DNA from: Actinomyces sp. | GTDB lineage: Bacteria; Actinomycetota; Actinomycetes; Actinomycetales; Actinomycetaceae | DNA length: 41,647 nt | Reading direction: 5' to 3' | Assembly: GCF_029851875.1 (NCBI RefSeq) | Contig: NZ_JARKVC010000040.1 | Span: 1 to 41,647, forward strand | In this document: piece by piece, positions 7,504 to 15,556 of the stretch | Layout: each line of letters begins with the position of its first letter | How positions within the stretch are numbered: the stretch's first letter is position 1 | The notes under the pieces: model-generated | The model's database searches: none | The model's input: only the letters and a program-made list of their open reading frames with translations | What the model was told of the DNA's origin: nothing | Made by a program: the position numbers and the translations under genes

Positions 7504-8217
7504 TCAGTCCGCCGACGGCGCCGAGGTCGAGGACTGCGTGGGCACCTCCTCGTCCGACTGCCCGCGCACCTGGTCCGCCGGACTCACGCGCACCCCGAAC
7601 CGAGGCTGCTCGTCCGCACGTGAGCCGAAGGCGGTCGGGACGCCGTCGCGAGCCGCCTCACGGGCCGCGCGGCGCTCCTCAGCGCGCCTGGCCGCCTCGC
7701 CGCCACGAGAGAGGTTGCCCGGCAGAGCGGACAGCGCACGGGCAGCGTCCGTGACGTGCTCGGCGGCGATGATGGAGTAGCGCGAGGCGATGACGGCGCT
7801 GGTGGAGGTGAAGTCACGGCGTCCACGGGTCATCGCGTAGCCGACGACCTGGAAGAGGGTCCCCCACAGCACACCCATGACCACCGCGGAGGCGATGAGC
7901 GCCGCTCCCCCCATCTGGCTCGGGCCCACCAGCGCCAGCAGGGCACCGAAGAACAGCCCGAGCCACAGGCCCGAGGCCGCCCCGGAGATGATCGCCCTGC
8001 CCCAGCTCATCCGACCGGTGATGTTCTCCACCTGGCGCAGGTCCGTGCCGACGATGGCCAGGTGCTCGACGGGAAAGCCCTCGTCACTGAGCATGTCGAC
8101 GGCGTGCTGGGCCTCGGGGTAGGACGCGAAGGAGGCCACCTCCTCCCCAGGAGGCATGGTCCGGCCGCCAGGCGCGCCGGAGACGTGTGGGCTCGTACTT
8201 CCGATGGGCTGACTCAT
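7504..8217 (-). CDS. General stress protein 17M-domain membrane protein
   Basis: This 237-aa protein has an N-terminal YflT/general stress protein 17M-like domain (about 22-65, EEVASFASYPEAQHAVDMLSDEGFP, with IVGTDLRQVENITGR). Two glycine/alanine-rich hydrophobic helices follow, with the pattern GRAIISGAASGLWLGLFFGALLAL and LIASAVVMGVLWGTLFQ split by a short loop. The hydrophilic C-terminal tail is charged and probably disordered. The start is ATG 8217; an open frame continues 65 codons further upstream but that part overlaps the divergent gene and looks non-coding. In other actinobacteria a homologue sits next to the MgtE_N/CBS gene, as here (divergent). The biochemical role is unknown. Confidence 0.75.
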   Translation of the reverse strand: MSQPIGSTSPHVSGAPGGRTMPPGEEVASFASYPEAQHAVDMLSDEGFPVEHLAIVGTDLRQVENITGRMSWGRAIISGAASGLWLGLFFGALLALVGPSQMGGAALIASAVVMGVLWGTLFQVVGYAMTRGRRDFTSTSAVIASRYSIIAAEHVTDAARALSALPGNLSRGGEAARRAEERRAAREAARDGVPTAFGSRADEQPRFGVRVSPADQVRGQSDEEVPTQSSTSAPSAD

Positions 8218-8307
8218 GAGCGTATGGTTGCACGCCCGGCCCTGACAGGCAGCGGTCAACGGGACGTTCACGCTGCTGGCGCATACTCTGTGCCCGTGGA
8301 GAACACG

Positions 8308-9603
8308 ATGGCACGCGCAACCGCACGCAGCAGCCCCACGAGGGTCTACGTCGCCCGGCTGGTGGGCACCACCGTCTTCGACCCCCTGGGTGACGCGGTG
8401 GGCAAGGTGCATGACGTCGTCGTTCTCATCCGTCTGCGCGGGGAGCCCCGGGCAGTCGGTTTCGTCATCGACGTCTCCGGGCGCCGTCGGGTCTTCCTCC
8501 CGCTGTCCCGCGTCACGGCGATCGAGCCCGGCGCCGTCATCACCACCGGGCTGGTCAACATCCGCCGCTTCTCCCAGCGCAAGGTCGAGACGCTCGTGGT
8601 CGGCGAGCTGCTGGACCGCGTGGTGACGCTGCGCGACGGCACCGGCAAGGTCACCATCCGCGACGTCGCCATCGAGCGGGACCGCAACAAGGACTGGAAG
8701 GTCACCCGCCTGTTCGTCCAGCGCGGCTCCTCCGGGCCGTTGGGCCTGCGCCGCGGTGAGACCCTCACCCTGCGTCCCGAGGACGTCTCAGGGCTGGCAG
8801 GGTCGGTGGACCAGCAGGGTGCGACGGCGCTGCTGGCCACGATGGAGGACCTCAAGCCGGCCGACCTCGCCGACGTCCTGTCCGACCTTCCCCTCACCCG
8901 TCAGGTGGAGGTCGCGGCCGAGCTGGAGGACGAGCGGCTGGCCGACGCCGTCGAGGAGCTCAGTGACGACGACGCCGTCGCCCTGATCTCCGCCCTCGAG
9001 GTCTCGCGCGCCGCGGACGTGCTCGACGCCATGCAGCCCGACGACGCCGCCGACCTCATGGCTGAGCTGCCCGCGCCCCAGGCCACCGTGCTCTTGGACC
9101 TCATGGAGCCCGAGGAGGCCGAGGACGTGCGGCGACTGATGACCTACGACGAGTACACCGCCGGTGGCCTCATGACCACCGAGCCCATCATCCTGCCTCC
9201 GGAGGCGAGCGTCGCGCAGTTCCTCGCCCACGCCCGCAAGGCGCAGATCCCTCCGGCGCTGGCCGCGGTCGCCTTCGTGTGCCGCCCGCCGCTGGAGACC
9301 CCCACCGGCCAGTTCCTGGGCATGGTCCACCTCCAGCGCGCGCTGCGCGAGCGGCCTCAGCGCCTGGTGGGATCGATCCTCGACCAGGACCTGGACAAGG
9401 TCCGCCCCGAGGACTCCATCGGTACCGTGACCCGGCTGCTGGCCACCTACAACCTCACGGCCCTGCCGGTGCTGGATGACGCCGGACGCCTCCTCGGCGC
9501 CGTCTCCGTGGACGACGTGCTCGACCACCTCATGCCGGACGACTGGCGCGAGGCCGACGACGACGTGACCGACGAGATGATTGAGAGGAGCGCTAATGCC
9601 TGA
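8308..9603 (+). CDS. MgtE N-domain and CBS-pair protein without membrane part
   Basis: This 431-aa protein carries PRC-barrel-like beta repeats (about 12-155, FDPLGDAVGKVHDVVV and GTGKVTIRDVAIERD), then an MgtE intracellular N domain (about 172-275, repeated DLADVLSDLP, AADVLDAMQPDDAADLMAELP), then two CBS domains (about 285-425, from YTAGGLMTTEPIILP to LGAVSVDDVLDHLMP). The five-helix channel of true MgtE is absent, so it cannot transport Mg2+ itself; it is more likely a Mg2+ or nucleotide sensor. Start ATG 8308 has GGAG at 8298-8301. GTG 8296 is an alternative with CATACT (8282-8287) upstream. The stop overlaps the DUF1003 start by 8 bases, so both are co-translated. Confidence 0.9.
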   Translation: MARATARSSPTRVYVARLVGTTVFDPLGDAVGKVHDVVVLIRLRGEPRAVGFVIDVSGRRRVFLPLSRVTAIEPGAVITTGLVNIRRFSQRKVETLVVGELLDRVVTLRDGTGKVTIRDVAIERDRNKDWKVTRLFVQRGSSGPLGLRRGETLTLRPEDVSGLAGSVDQQGATALLATMEDLKPADLADVLSDLPLTRQVEVAAELEDERLADAVEELSDDDAVALISALEVSRAADVLDAMQPDDAADLMAELPAPQATVLLDLMEPEEAEDVRRLMTYDEYTAGGLMTTEPIILPPEASVAQFLAHARKAQIPPALAAVAFVCRPPLETPTGQFLGMVHLQRALRERPQRLVGSILDQDLDKVRPEDSIGTVTRLLATYNLTALPVLDDAGRLLGAVSVDDVLDHLMPDDWREADDDVTDEMIERSANA

Positions 9604-10177
9604 GCCTCTTGACCAGCCGCTGCCCAAGGGCCGTGCCCGGTGGATGCGGTGGACGAACCCTGCCCGGGGCTCGGCCTCACGCTCGGACACCTCGGGCCGC
9701 GTGGCCGAGGCCATCGCCCGCTTCTCCGGCACCCCGACCTTCCTCATCTGGCTGACCATCTTCGTGGCAGTGTGGATGATCTGGAACACCTACGGGCCGG
9801 AGTCGCTGCGCTTCGACAAGGCCGAGCTCGGGTTCACCGCGCTGACCCTCATGCTCTCGCTGCAGGCTTCCTACTCGGCCCCCCTCATCCTGCTGGCCCA
9901 GAACCGGCAGGACGACCGCGACCGTGTCACCGCCGAGCAGGACCGTCAGCGCAGCGAGTCCAACCTCCAGGACACCGAGTTCCTCACCCGCGAGATCGCC
10001 GCCCTCCGTCTGGCGATGAACGACGTCGCCACGCGTGACTTCGTGCGCGGGGAGCTGCGCGACGTGCTCGAGGAGATCCTGGCCGAGGAGCGTCGTGGGC
10101 GCGAGGAGATCGTCGCCGAGGTCACCGAGGTGGTTGAGGAGCTGTCCGACGACGAGCGCGAGCGCGAGCTCTCCTGA
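9596..10177 (+). CDS. DUF1003 family membrane protein
   Basis: This 193-aa DUF1003 protein has a basic N-terminus (residues 1-45). A first transmembrane helix TFLIWLTIFVAVWMIWNTYG lies at about 48-67, and a second (TALTLMLSLQASYSAPLILL) at about 80-99. A long charged helical tail follows, probably coiled coil (QDDRDRVTAEQDRQ to EEILAEERRGREE). Family function is unknown. The start ATG 9596 is supported by GAGAGGAG at 9583-9590 inside the preceding gene, and the 8-base overlap with the MgtE_N/CBS gene implies they work together. This pairing is conserved in actinobacteria, which makes a joint role in metal or envelope sensing plausible but unproven. Confidence 0.9.
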   Translation: MPEPLDQPLPKGRARWMRWTNPARGSASRSDTSGRVAEAIARFSGTPTFLIWLTIFVAVWMIWNTYGPESLRFDKAELGFTALTLMLSLQASYSAPLILLAQNRQDDRDRVTAEQDRQRSESNLQDTEFLTREIAALRLAMNDVATRDFVRGELRDVLEEILAEERRGREEIVAEVTEVVEELSDDERERELS

Positions 10178-10183
10178 GGCGGA

Positions 10184-10220
10184 GGCCGGAGCGCTGGTGC
10201 CAGGGCCGGAGCGCTGGTGC
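10184..10220. repeat. Tandem 17-bp direct repeat, 20-bp period
   Basis: The 17 bases at 10184-10200 recur exactly at 10204-10220, between the convergent ends of DUF1003 and the acyltransferase. It looks like a recent tandem duplication. Confidence 0.9.
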
Positions 10221-10224
10221 AGGC

Positions 10225-12162
10225 TCAGCGGCCTGCGCCCGCCACGACCTGCAGGGCCTGGAGGACGGTGTCCGCATAGAGCTGGCCCCCCTCCGTCCCG
10301 GGGTGGACCTGGTCCTGGGCGAGCAGGTCCAGGTGCGGGGTGATCGCGGCGTTCCAGTCCGCGACAGCCACCTGCGTGGGGTGGGCCGCGGCAAAGTCCC
10401 GGATGACCTGGTTGGCGCCCGGGATCCAGGTGGTGCGGGCCGGCCCGTAGCCGGTGACCAGCACCAGGCGACGCTGCGTGCCGAGGTAGTCCAGGAGACT
10501 GTCAAGCTGCTCGGTGCTCACTGTCCCGTTGGTCGCCAGGGCGACGACGACGTAGGGCCGGGGGCCGTAGAGCGCGTCCATCTCCTGCAAGGTGGTTACA
10601 GCCGCGTAGAAGGAGCGCGAGACCTCCGCGTCCACGGCGATGCCGGGAAGCACGGCCTCCAGGCCGGGAGCCGAGGCCAGGGTGACGGAGTCTCCGACGA
10701 CCTCGACCTGGTCCCCGCTCACCTCGGCGGCCGGTGCAGGGGTGGGCGTGGGCGAGGTCTCGGGCGATGGGGAGGCGTCGGGCGCCGCGGAGGCAGAGGC
10801 CCGGGAGGAGGCCAGCACGCGCGCCCCGGTGGCGATCGCCTCCTCCGCGCTGGAGTGGCGGGGCTGGGCGGCGAAGGCGAGAGCGACCAGCAGGGCCAAG
10901 GCGGTGATGACGCCGGACATCGCCAGCACCGAGCGCGGGCCGGCGTGGGCCGCACCACGCAGCCAGCCCTTGAGCCCCTTGAGCCTGATCGGGGTCTCGA
11001 CGTAGCGGTAGGACAGCTCGGCCACGGCCAGGGTCAGGGCCATGACGACTCCTGCCACCACGTGAGGGTCGGAGGAGGGCGGCACGGAGTAGAAGGCCAG
11101 GACCCAGATCGGCCAGTGCCACAGGTACAGGCCGTAGGACCGCTGTCCCAGCCAGGTCATGGGAGGCAGGTCCAGCACCGCCGTCAGCCAGCGGGCCGGG
11201 CCGGGCCGCTCAGCGACCTCCGCGGTGAGCGCCTGGACGACCGCGAGCGCGCTCAGCGAGGCGCCGACAAGCCACAGCGTGGTGGCCGCAGGCCAGGCGT
11301 CACCCTGGCTGGAGTCGCTGCCCAGGTAGGCGCAGGCCAGCAGGCCGGCCAGGCCGAGCCACCCCAGCACCCCGCGCAGGAGGCGCTGAGGCGGGGCGAG
11401 GCTCATGGCCCGGCAGGCCTCGACGTCGGTGGCCTGCCCGTGCCACAGCGCCAGGCCTGCGCCGAGCATGAGGCCAAAGGCGTGAGTGTCGGTGCCCATG
11501 TACACCCGTGAGGCGGAGGCTCCGGTCAGCGAGAGGAGGACGGCCGCTGCCGCCGAGGTCGCTGACAGGGCCAGGCACAGCCAGGCGCCGCGGCGCGTGC
11601 GCTGACGGCTCGTGCCCCTCCTGAGCACGGCGATGACGACGAAGGGCCACAGCAGGTAGAACTGCTCCTCCACCGCCAGCGACCAGACGTTGGTCAGCAG
11701 GAGCGGCTGGGTGAGGTCGAAGTAGGACGAGCCTGCCGCGATCTCGACCCAGTTGTAGACCAGGGTCGCCGCCCCGAGGACCTGGCGGCGCGCCCCCAGC
11801 AGGACGTCGCCGCCCAGGAAGGCCGCCAGTGAGACCACGACGACGACCGCGATGAGGAGGGCGGGCACGATCCTGCGCAGGCGTCGCGCCCAGAAACGGC
11901 GTAGGTCGATGGTGCCGGTGGCGCGGTGCTGGCTGACCAGCAGGCTGGTGATGAGGAAGCCGGAGATGACGAAGAAGGCGTCGACCCCGACCATGCCGCC
12001 GGGCAGGAGCCCTGGGACGAGGTGGTAGACGAGCACGAGGACCACGGCGATGGCCCGCAGCCCGTCCAGCCCCGCCACACGCGTGCCAGCGCGCCCCTGG
12101 GCGGCGGCTGGAGCCGGCCCGCCACGGCGGGGGGCCGGCTGAGGGGGGAGGAAGCGGGGCAT
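10225..12162 (-). CDS. Acyltransferase 3 (OafA-like) with C-terminal SGNH domain
   Basis: This 645-aa envelope enzyme combines an acyltransferase-3 membrane domain (about 30-415, around ten helices) with an extracytoplasmic SGNH hydrolase-like domain (about 470-645). Such proteins O-acetylate cell-wall or surface polysaccharides. The AT3 part shows GLDGLRAIAVVLVLVYH with the key His, FFVISGFLI, RFWARRLRRIVPALL and NVWSLAVEEQFYLLWP. The SGNH part has block I VVGDSVTL, the ATNG Asn block and QDQVHP for the catalytic Asp/His. A Ser/Pro/Thr-rich linker (about 435-472) joins them. Start ATG 12162 has no good SD. It interrupts the otherwise conserved DUF1003-to-Mrp order, suggesting insertion in this lineage. 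The acceptor glycan is unknown. Confidence 0.92.
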   Translation of the reverse strand: MPRFLPPQPAPRRGGPAPAAAQGRAGTRVAGLDGLRAIAVVLVLVYHLVPGLLPGGMVGVDAFFVISGFLITSLLVSQHRATGTIDLRRFWARRLRRIVPALLIAVVVVVSLAAFLGGDVLLGARRQVLGAATLVYNWVEIAAGSSYFDLTQPLLLTNVWSLAVEEQFYLLWPFVVIAVLRRGTSRQRTRRGAWLCLALSATSAAAAVLLSLTGASASRVYMGTDTHAFGLMLGAGLALWHGQATDVEACRAMSLAPPQRLLRGVLGWLGLAGLLACAYLGSDSSQGDAWPAATTLWLVGASLSALAVVQALTAEVAERPGPARWLTAVLDLPPMTWLGQRSYGLYLWHWPIWVLAFYSVPPSSDPHVVAGVVMALTLAVAELSYRYVETPIRLKGLKGWLRGAAHAGPRSVLAMSGVITALALLVALAFAAQPRHSSAEEAIATGARVLASSRASASAAPDASPSPETSPTPTPAPAAEVSGDQVEVVGDSVTLASAPGLEAVLPGIAVDAEVSRSFYAAVTTLQEMDALYGPRPYVVVALATNGTVSTEQLDSLLDYLGTQRRLVLVTGYGPARTTWIPGANQVIRDFAAAHPTQVAVADWNAAITPHLDLLAQDQVHPGTEGGQLYADTVLQALQVVAGAGR

Positions 12163-12313
12163 GTGCGGCTCTCTTGCGGCTCTCTGTGGACTCGTGGCCC
12201 CGGGGCCGGGGCCTGTCCCAGCCTAGGCAGGATCTGCGCCGCTCCTGCGGCACGACAGGGTGATACACGCGCTACGTGCTCCTCACCACGATCGGTGCCC
12301 GCCGCCTCCTACA

Positions 12314-12319
12314 TAGGAT
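12314..12319 (+). promoter_or_regulatory. -10 box TAGGAT, leaderless start
   Basis: TAGGAT ends 6 bases before the ATG of mrp at 12326. No SD is present. Confidence 0.5.
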
Positions 12320-12325
12320 GGGCGC

Positions 12326-13477
12326 ATGTCGACCATCCCTACGCAGGACCAGGTACGCGAGGCGCTCGGACGCGTGATCGACCCTGAGATCCGTCAGCCC
12401 ATCACCGACCTCGGCATGGTGGAGTCCATCGAGGTCAGCCAGGAGGGCGTGGTCACCGTCAGCGTGCTGCTGACCGTGGCTGGCTGCCCGCTCAAGGACA
12501 CCATCACCGCTGACACCCGCAAGGAGGTCGGTGCCCTGGAGGGCGTCACCGACGTCCAGGTGCGCCTGGGGGTCATGAGTGACGAGCAGCGTGCCGCCCT
12601 GCGCAGCCGTCTGCGCGGCGGCGCGGCCGAGCCCGAGATCCCCTTCTCCCAGCCCGGCAGCCTCACCCGTGTCTACGCCGTGACCTCCGGCAAGGGCGGG
12701 GTCGGTAAGTCCTCGGTGACGGCCAACCTGGCTGCGGCCATGGCCGCCCAGGGCCTGAGCGTGGGCGTGGTGGACGCGGACATCTACGGCTTCTCCATCC
12801 CGCGCATGCTGGGCGTGGACCAGGTCCCCACCCAGCTGGACGGCATGATCGTCCCGCCCGTGGCGCACGACGTGAAGGTCATCTCGATCGGCATGTTCGT
12901 CGAGGACAAGCAGCCGGTGGTCTGGCGTGGCCCGATGCTCCACCGCGCGGTCCAGCAGTTCCTCTCCGACGTCTTCTGGGGCGACCTGGACGTGCTGCTG
13001 CTCGACCTTCCGCCCGGCACCGGCGACGTGACCATCTCGGTGGCCCAGCTGCTGCCCGGTGCTGAGATCCTCGTGGTCACGACGCCGCAGACGGCCGCGG
13101 CTGAGGTCGCCGAGCGCACGGGCCTCATCGCCACCCAGACCAAGCAGAAGGTCGTCGGTGTCATCGAGAACATGTCCTACATGCCCCAGCCCGACGGCTC
13201 TCGCCTGGAGATCTTCGGCTCGGGTGGCGGCCAGGCCGTCAGCCAGTCGCTGTCCCAGACCCTGGGCTACGAGGTTCCTCTGCTGGCCCAGCTGCCGTTG
13301 GACATCACGCTGCGTGAGGGCTCAGACATCGGGGTCCCTGCCACGATCAGCGAGTCGGGCCACCCGGCGGCTGACGCTCCCGCCGCGATCGCGCTGGCCC
13401 AGGTGGCTCAGACGCTGGGGCGCAAGGAGAGGGGCCTGTCTGGCATGAGGCTCGGGATCAGCCCCGTCTCGTCCTGA
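12326..13477 (+). CDS. mrp: Mrp/NBP35-type iron-sulfur carrier ATPase
   Basis: This 383-aa P-loop ATPase of the Mrp/ApbC family is thought to carry and transfer Fe-S clusters in the cytosol. An N-terminal MIP18/DUF59 domain (about 5-78, with AGCPLKD) precedes the deviant Walker A GKGGVGKS (122-129), followed by VVDADIYGFSIPRMLG and DLPPGTGDV. In many bacteria a CxxC lies after ENMSY; here that stretch reads ENMSYMPQPDGSRLEIFGSGG and has no cysteine, as I recall for actinobacterial Mrp. Cluster binding therefore may need another residue, such as C54 of the MIP18 domain. The start is ATG 12326 with TAGGAT 6 bases upstream. A strong hairpin follows the stop. Confidence 0.95.
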   Translation: MSTIPTQDQVREALGRVIDPEIRQPITDLGMVESIEVSQEGVVTVSVLLTVAGCPLKDTITADTRKEVGALEGVTDVQVRLGVMSDEQRAALRSRLRGGAAEPEIPFSQPGSLTRVYAVTSGKGGVGKSSVTANLAAAMAAQGLSVGVVDADIYGFSIPRMLGVDQVPTQLDGMIVPPVAHDVKVISIGMFVEDKQPVVWRGPMLHRAVQQFLSDVFWGDLDVLLLDLPPGTGDVTISVAQLLPGAEILVVTTPQTAAAEVAERTGLIATQTKQKVVGVIENMSYMPQPDGSRLEIFGSGGGQAVSQSLSQTLGYEVPLLAQLPLDITLREGSDIGVPATISESGHPAADAPAAIALAQVAQTLGRKERGLSGMRLGISPVSS

Positions 13478-13500
13478 GCCAGCCTCCTGCACCAGCCTCG

Positions 13501-13561
13501 TTTCAGGCGCTGAACAGTCGATCCCCGTGCTGAGAGCATGGGGATCGACTGTTCAGCGCCT
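13501..13561. terminator. 26-bp hairpin, bidirectional terminator of mrp and tatB
   Basis: Bases 13505-13526 pair perfectly with 13540-13561. Four more pairs, one of them G-U, close a five-base loop (13531-13535). It lies between the convergent ends of mrp and tatB. There is no T-tract on the plus strand. Confidence 0.8.
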
Positions 13562-13598
13562 AAGGCGACGCGACGGCAGACGCCTGAGACGCCTGGCC

Positions 13599-14510
13599 TC
13601 AGGACTCGACGACGGCGGTGGCCGCCTCACGCCGGGTACGGGCGGCTGCGTTGGCTGCACGGACGATCTCGCGTGGCGAGAGGGGTCGTCCGTCCTGCGC
13701 GGCGTTGTCAGCCAGCGCGGTCAGGGACGAGGGAACCTCGCTCAGGTCGGCCACGTCCGTGACGGCGTCAGTCACCGTGTCGACGGCGTCAGACAGCAGC
13801 TCACGACGGCTGGGCTCCTGCGCGGGTTCCTCAGCCCCGTCCTCGGTATCAGCAACCTCAGCCACCTCCTCAGCAGCCGGGTCCTGCTCAGCCTGCGGCT
13901 CGTCCTCGCCCTGGTCATCGGCCGAGGCCGCAGCCACGGCCTCCTGCTCGCTGGCACCGGCCTCGGGCACCGCCACCTCCTGGGACTCAGCCTCGGGGAC
14001 CGGGGCCTCGTTCTCCGTGTCCTGAGCGGCTTCCTGCGCCTCAGGCTGGGCCTGCGCCTCAGGCTCAGCAGCAGCCTGAGCCACGGCCTTGGCCTGGCGG
14101 GTCTGCTCCGCCTTGTCCTCGATCATCTGGGACAGGGAGGCACCAGAGCGCGACCGGGCCTCCTCGGACAGGGCCGCAGCAGCGTCGTCGGAGGTCTTCT
14201 TCGCGGTCGAGATCACCGACTCGAAGGGGCTGGTCAGGTCCTTGCGGATCGCGTCAAGGTCCTCACCCAGCACGTCACGCACGATCTTGCGCGGGTCGTA
14301 GTTGCGCGGGTCCAGGTCCTTGAGGCTGAGGTCACCGAGCTCGGGCCCCACCTCCTCAGCGATCTGCTCCTTGGCGTTGTCGATGAACAGCCGTAGCTGA
14401 CGGACAAGCTGGGTGAGCTTGCGCGTGTACTCGGGCAGCCGCTGAGGCCCCACCACGATCACAATGACGAGCAGGATGACAAAGAACTCGCCGCCGGAGA
14501 TGCCAAACAC
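13599..14510 (-). CDS. tatB: Twin-arginine translocase subunit TatB, long acidic tail
   Basis: This 303-aa membrane protein is a Sec-independent translocase TatA/B subunit, binding twin-arginine signal peptides together with TatC. Features are MFGISGGEFFVILLVIVIVVGP (N-terminal helix to the GP hinge), RLPEYTRKLTQLVRQLR (amphipathic helix) and the TatB-like LKDLDPRNYDPRKIVRDVL. From about residue 125 a tail of roughly 130 residues is very rich in Ala, Glu, Gln, Pro and Asp, before a more ordered C-terminal 45 residues. E. coli TatB is 171 aa and mycobacterial TatB shorter still. The GTG 14510 start places the hinge normally; TATACT (14518-14523) ends 7 bases upstream, so the mRNA is likely leaderless. 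No tatA or tatC is adjacent. Confidence 0.92.
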   Translation of the reverse strand: MFGISGGEFFVILLVIVIVVGPQRLPEYTRKLTQLVRQLRLFIDNAKEQIAEEVGPELGDLSLKDLDPRNYDPRKIVRDVLGEDLDAIRKDLTSPFESVISTAKKTSDDAAAALSEEARSRSGASLSQMIEDKAEQTRQAKAVAQAAAEPEAQAQPEAQEAAQDTENEAPVPEAESQEVAVPEAGASEQEAVAAASADDQGEDEPQAEQDPAAEEVAEVADTEDGAEEPAQEPSRRELLSDAVDTVTDAVTDVADLSEVPSSLTALADNAAQDGRPLSPREIVRAANAAARTRREAATAVVES

Positions 14511-14517
14511 GGTTGCC

Positions 14518-14523
14518 AGTATA
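14518..14523 (-). promoter_or_regulatory. -10 box TATACT of tatB, leaderless start
   Basis: TATACT on the minus strand ends 7 bases before GTG 14510. This is one of the best -10 boxes in the window. A -35 is not evident. Confidence 0.6.
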
Positions 14524-14660
14524 TGGAGCAGGAGGCACCCCGGGCCTCATCGTCCGCCGTGGGCGTCCTGCGCCGGCGCCGGGACCTGGAACAATAGGGC
14601 GTGGTGCACGCCCTGCCCCGGGGCGCGACTGACGCAGGAAGACGCAGGAGGAGGACGCCG

Positions 14661-15296
14661 ATGGGTGCCGACAAGACGCTGAGCTGGTCCTACACCGAGG
14701 AGTTTCCCCTCGAGGACGAGCTGACGAGCCAGGCGCGTCTGCGTGGCCTGGAGCTGGGCACCTCCCCGGTCTGGCCGGCCACGGGCGCGACCCTGCGGAT
14801 GCTGGCCGCCTCGGTGGCAGCACGGTCGGTCGCGGAGATCGGCACCGGCACGGGGACCTCGGGTCTGTGGCTGCTGGCCGGCATGGGGCCCGACGGCGTG
14901 CTGACGACGATCGACGTCGAGCCAGAGCTTCAGCGGGAGGCCCGCCGGGCCTTTGACGCCGCTGGCTACGCCAGCTCACGCACGCGCGTCATCCAGGGCC
15001 GCGCCTCCGACGTCATGCCTCGCATGGCGCCGCGCTCCTACGACATGGTCGTCCTGGACGTCGGGCCGCAGGAGGCGGCCGCGCTGGCCGCCCAGGCGCT
15101 GCGGATGCTGCGCGTGGGCGGCGTCCTGGCCGTCACCCACGCCCTGTGGAACGACCACGTGGCTGACCCTGCCCGCCGTGACGCCACGACGGTGGCCGCA
15201 CGCGAGCTGGGCAAGGCACTGCGTGAGGAGGAGTCCCTGCTCACGAGCCTGCTGCCGGTGGGTGACGGGCTCCTGGTCTCCGTGCGCCGCGCCTAG
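14661..15296 (+). CDS. O-methyltransferase (SAM-dependent, class I)
   Basis: This 211-aa protein is a SAM-dependent O-methyltransferase of the family-3 (catechol/caffeoyl-CoA type) fold. Motif I is VAEIGTGTGTSGLW (about 58-70), followed by the acidic end of beta 2 (TTIDVEPELQ) and motif post-I region around VVLDVG. A late RVGGVLAVTHALWNDHVAD is typical of the subfamily in actinobacteria. The ATG at 14661 has a strong SD (AGGAGGAGGAC, 14647-14655); an open frame continues 20 codons upstream but is unlikely to be translated. The gene is divergent from tatB. A homologue stands at the same place in mycobacteria, where sigE is its neighbour. The substrate is unknown. Confidence 0.88.
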   Translation: MGADKTLSWSYTEEFPLEDELTSQARLRGLELGTSPVWPATGATLRMLAASVAARSVAEIGTGTGTSGLWLLAGMGPDGVLTTIDVEPELQREARRAFDAAGYASSRTRVIQGRASDVMPRMAPRSYDMVVLDVGPQEAAALAAQALRMLRVGGVLAVTHALWNDHVADPARRDATTVAARELGKALREEESLLTSLLPVGDGLLVSVRRA

Positions 15297-15336
15297 CCGG
15301 TACAGCACGGGGGGCTCCGTCAGGCAGCCCGTCGCG

Positions 15337-15504
15337 TCAGATCTTGACTGAACTGAGAGCCTCCTGGAGCTCACGGATCTCATCAGGCGAGATCTCGACG
15401 ACGAGGCGGCCGCCGCCCTCCAGCGGGACCCGCATGATGATGGAGCGCCCCTCCTTGACGACCTCGAGGGGACCGTCACCGGTCCTGGGCTTCATGGCAG
15501 CCAT
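15337..15504 (-). CDS. DUF3117 small protein, 55 aa
   Basis: This short protein begins MAAMKPRTGDGPLEV and has RSIIMRVPLEGGGRLVVEIS followed by PDEIRELQEAL; this matches the highly conserved actinobacterial DUF3117 family of about 55 residues. Function is unknown. The start is ATG 15504, where the family begins; an SD AAGGGGAG lies just upstream. An upstream in-frame ATG at 15519 would add MKGEH and lies within the SD region, so it is less likely. A promoter-like TAGAAT (15557-15562) gives a leader of about 50 bases. Confidence 0.9.
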   Translation of the reverse strand: MAAMKPRTGDGPLEVVKEGRSIIMRVPLEGGGRLVVEISPDEIRELQEALSSVKI

Positions 15505-15556
15505 GTGCTCCCCTTTCACGTGTACACACGCGGATCCTCACCGCGCGACCCCGTTT

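Noticed and set aside
7756-8307. Upstream extension of the MgtE_N/CBS frame
   Set aside because: It lies antisense to the stress protein gene. The GGAG-preceded ATG at 8308 starts the recognised domains.
8218-8412. N-terminal extension of the general stress protein frame
   Set aside because: The 65 added residues overlap the divergent MgtE_N/CBS gene and contain Cys/His/Arg-rich non-protein-like sequence. ATG 8217 is a better start.
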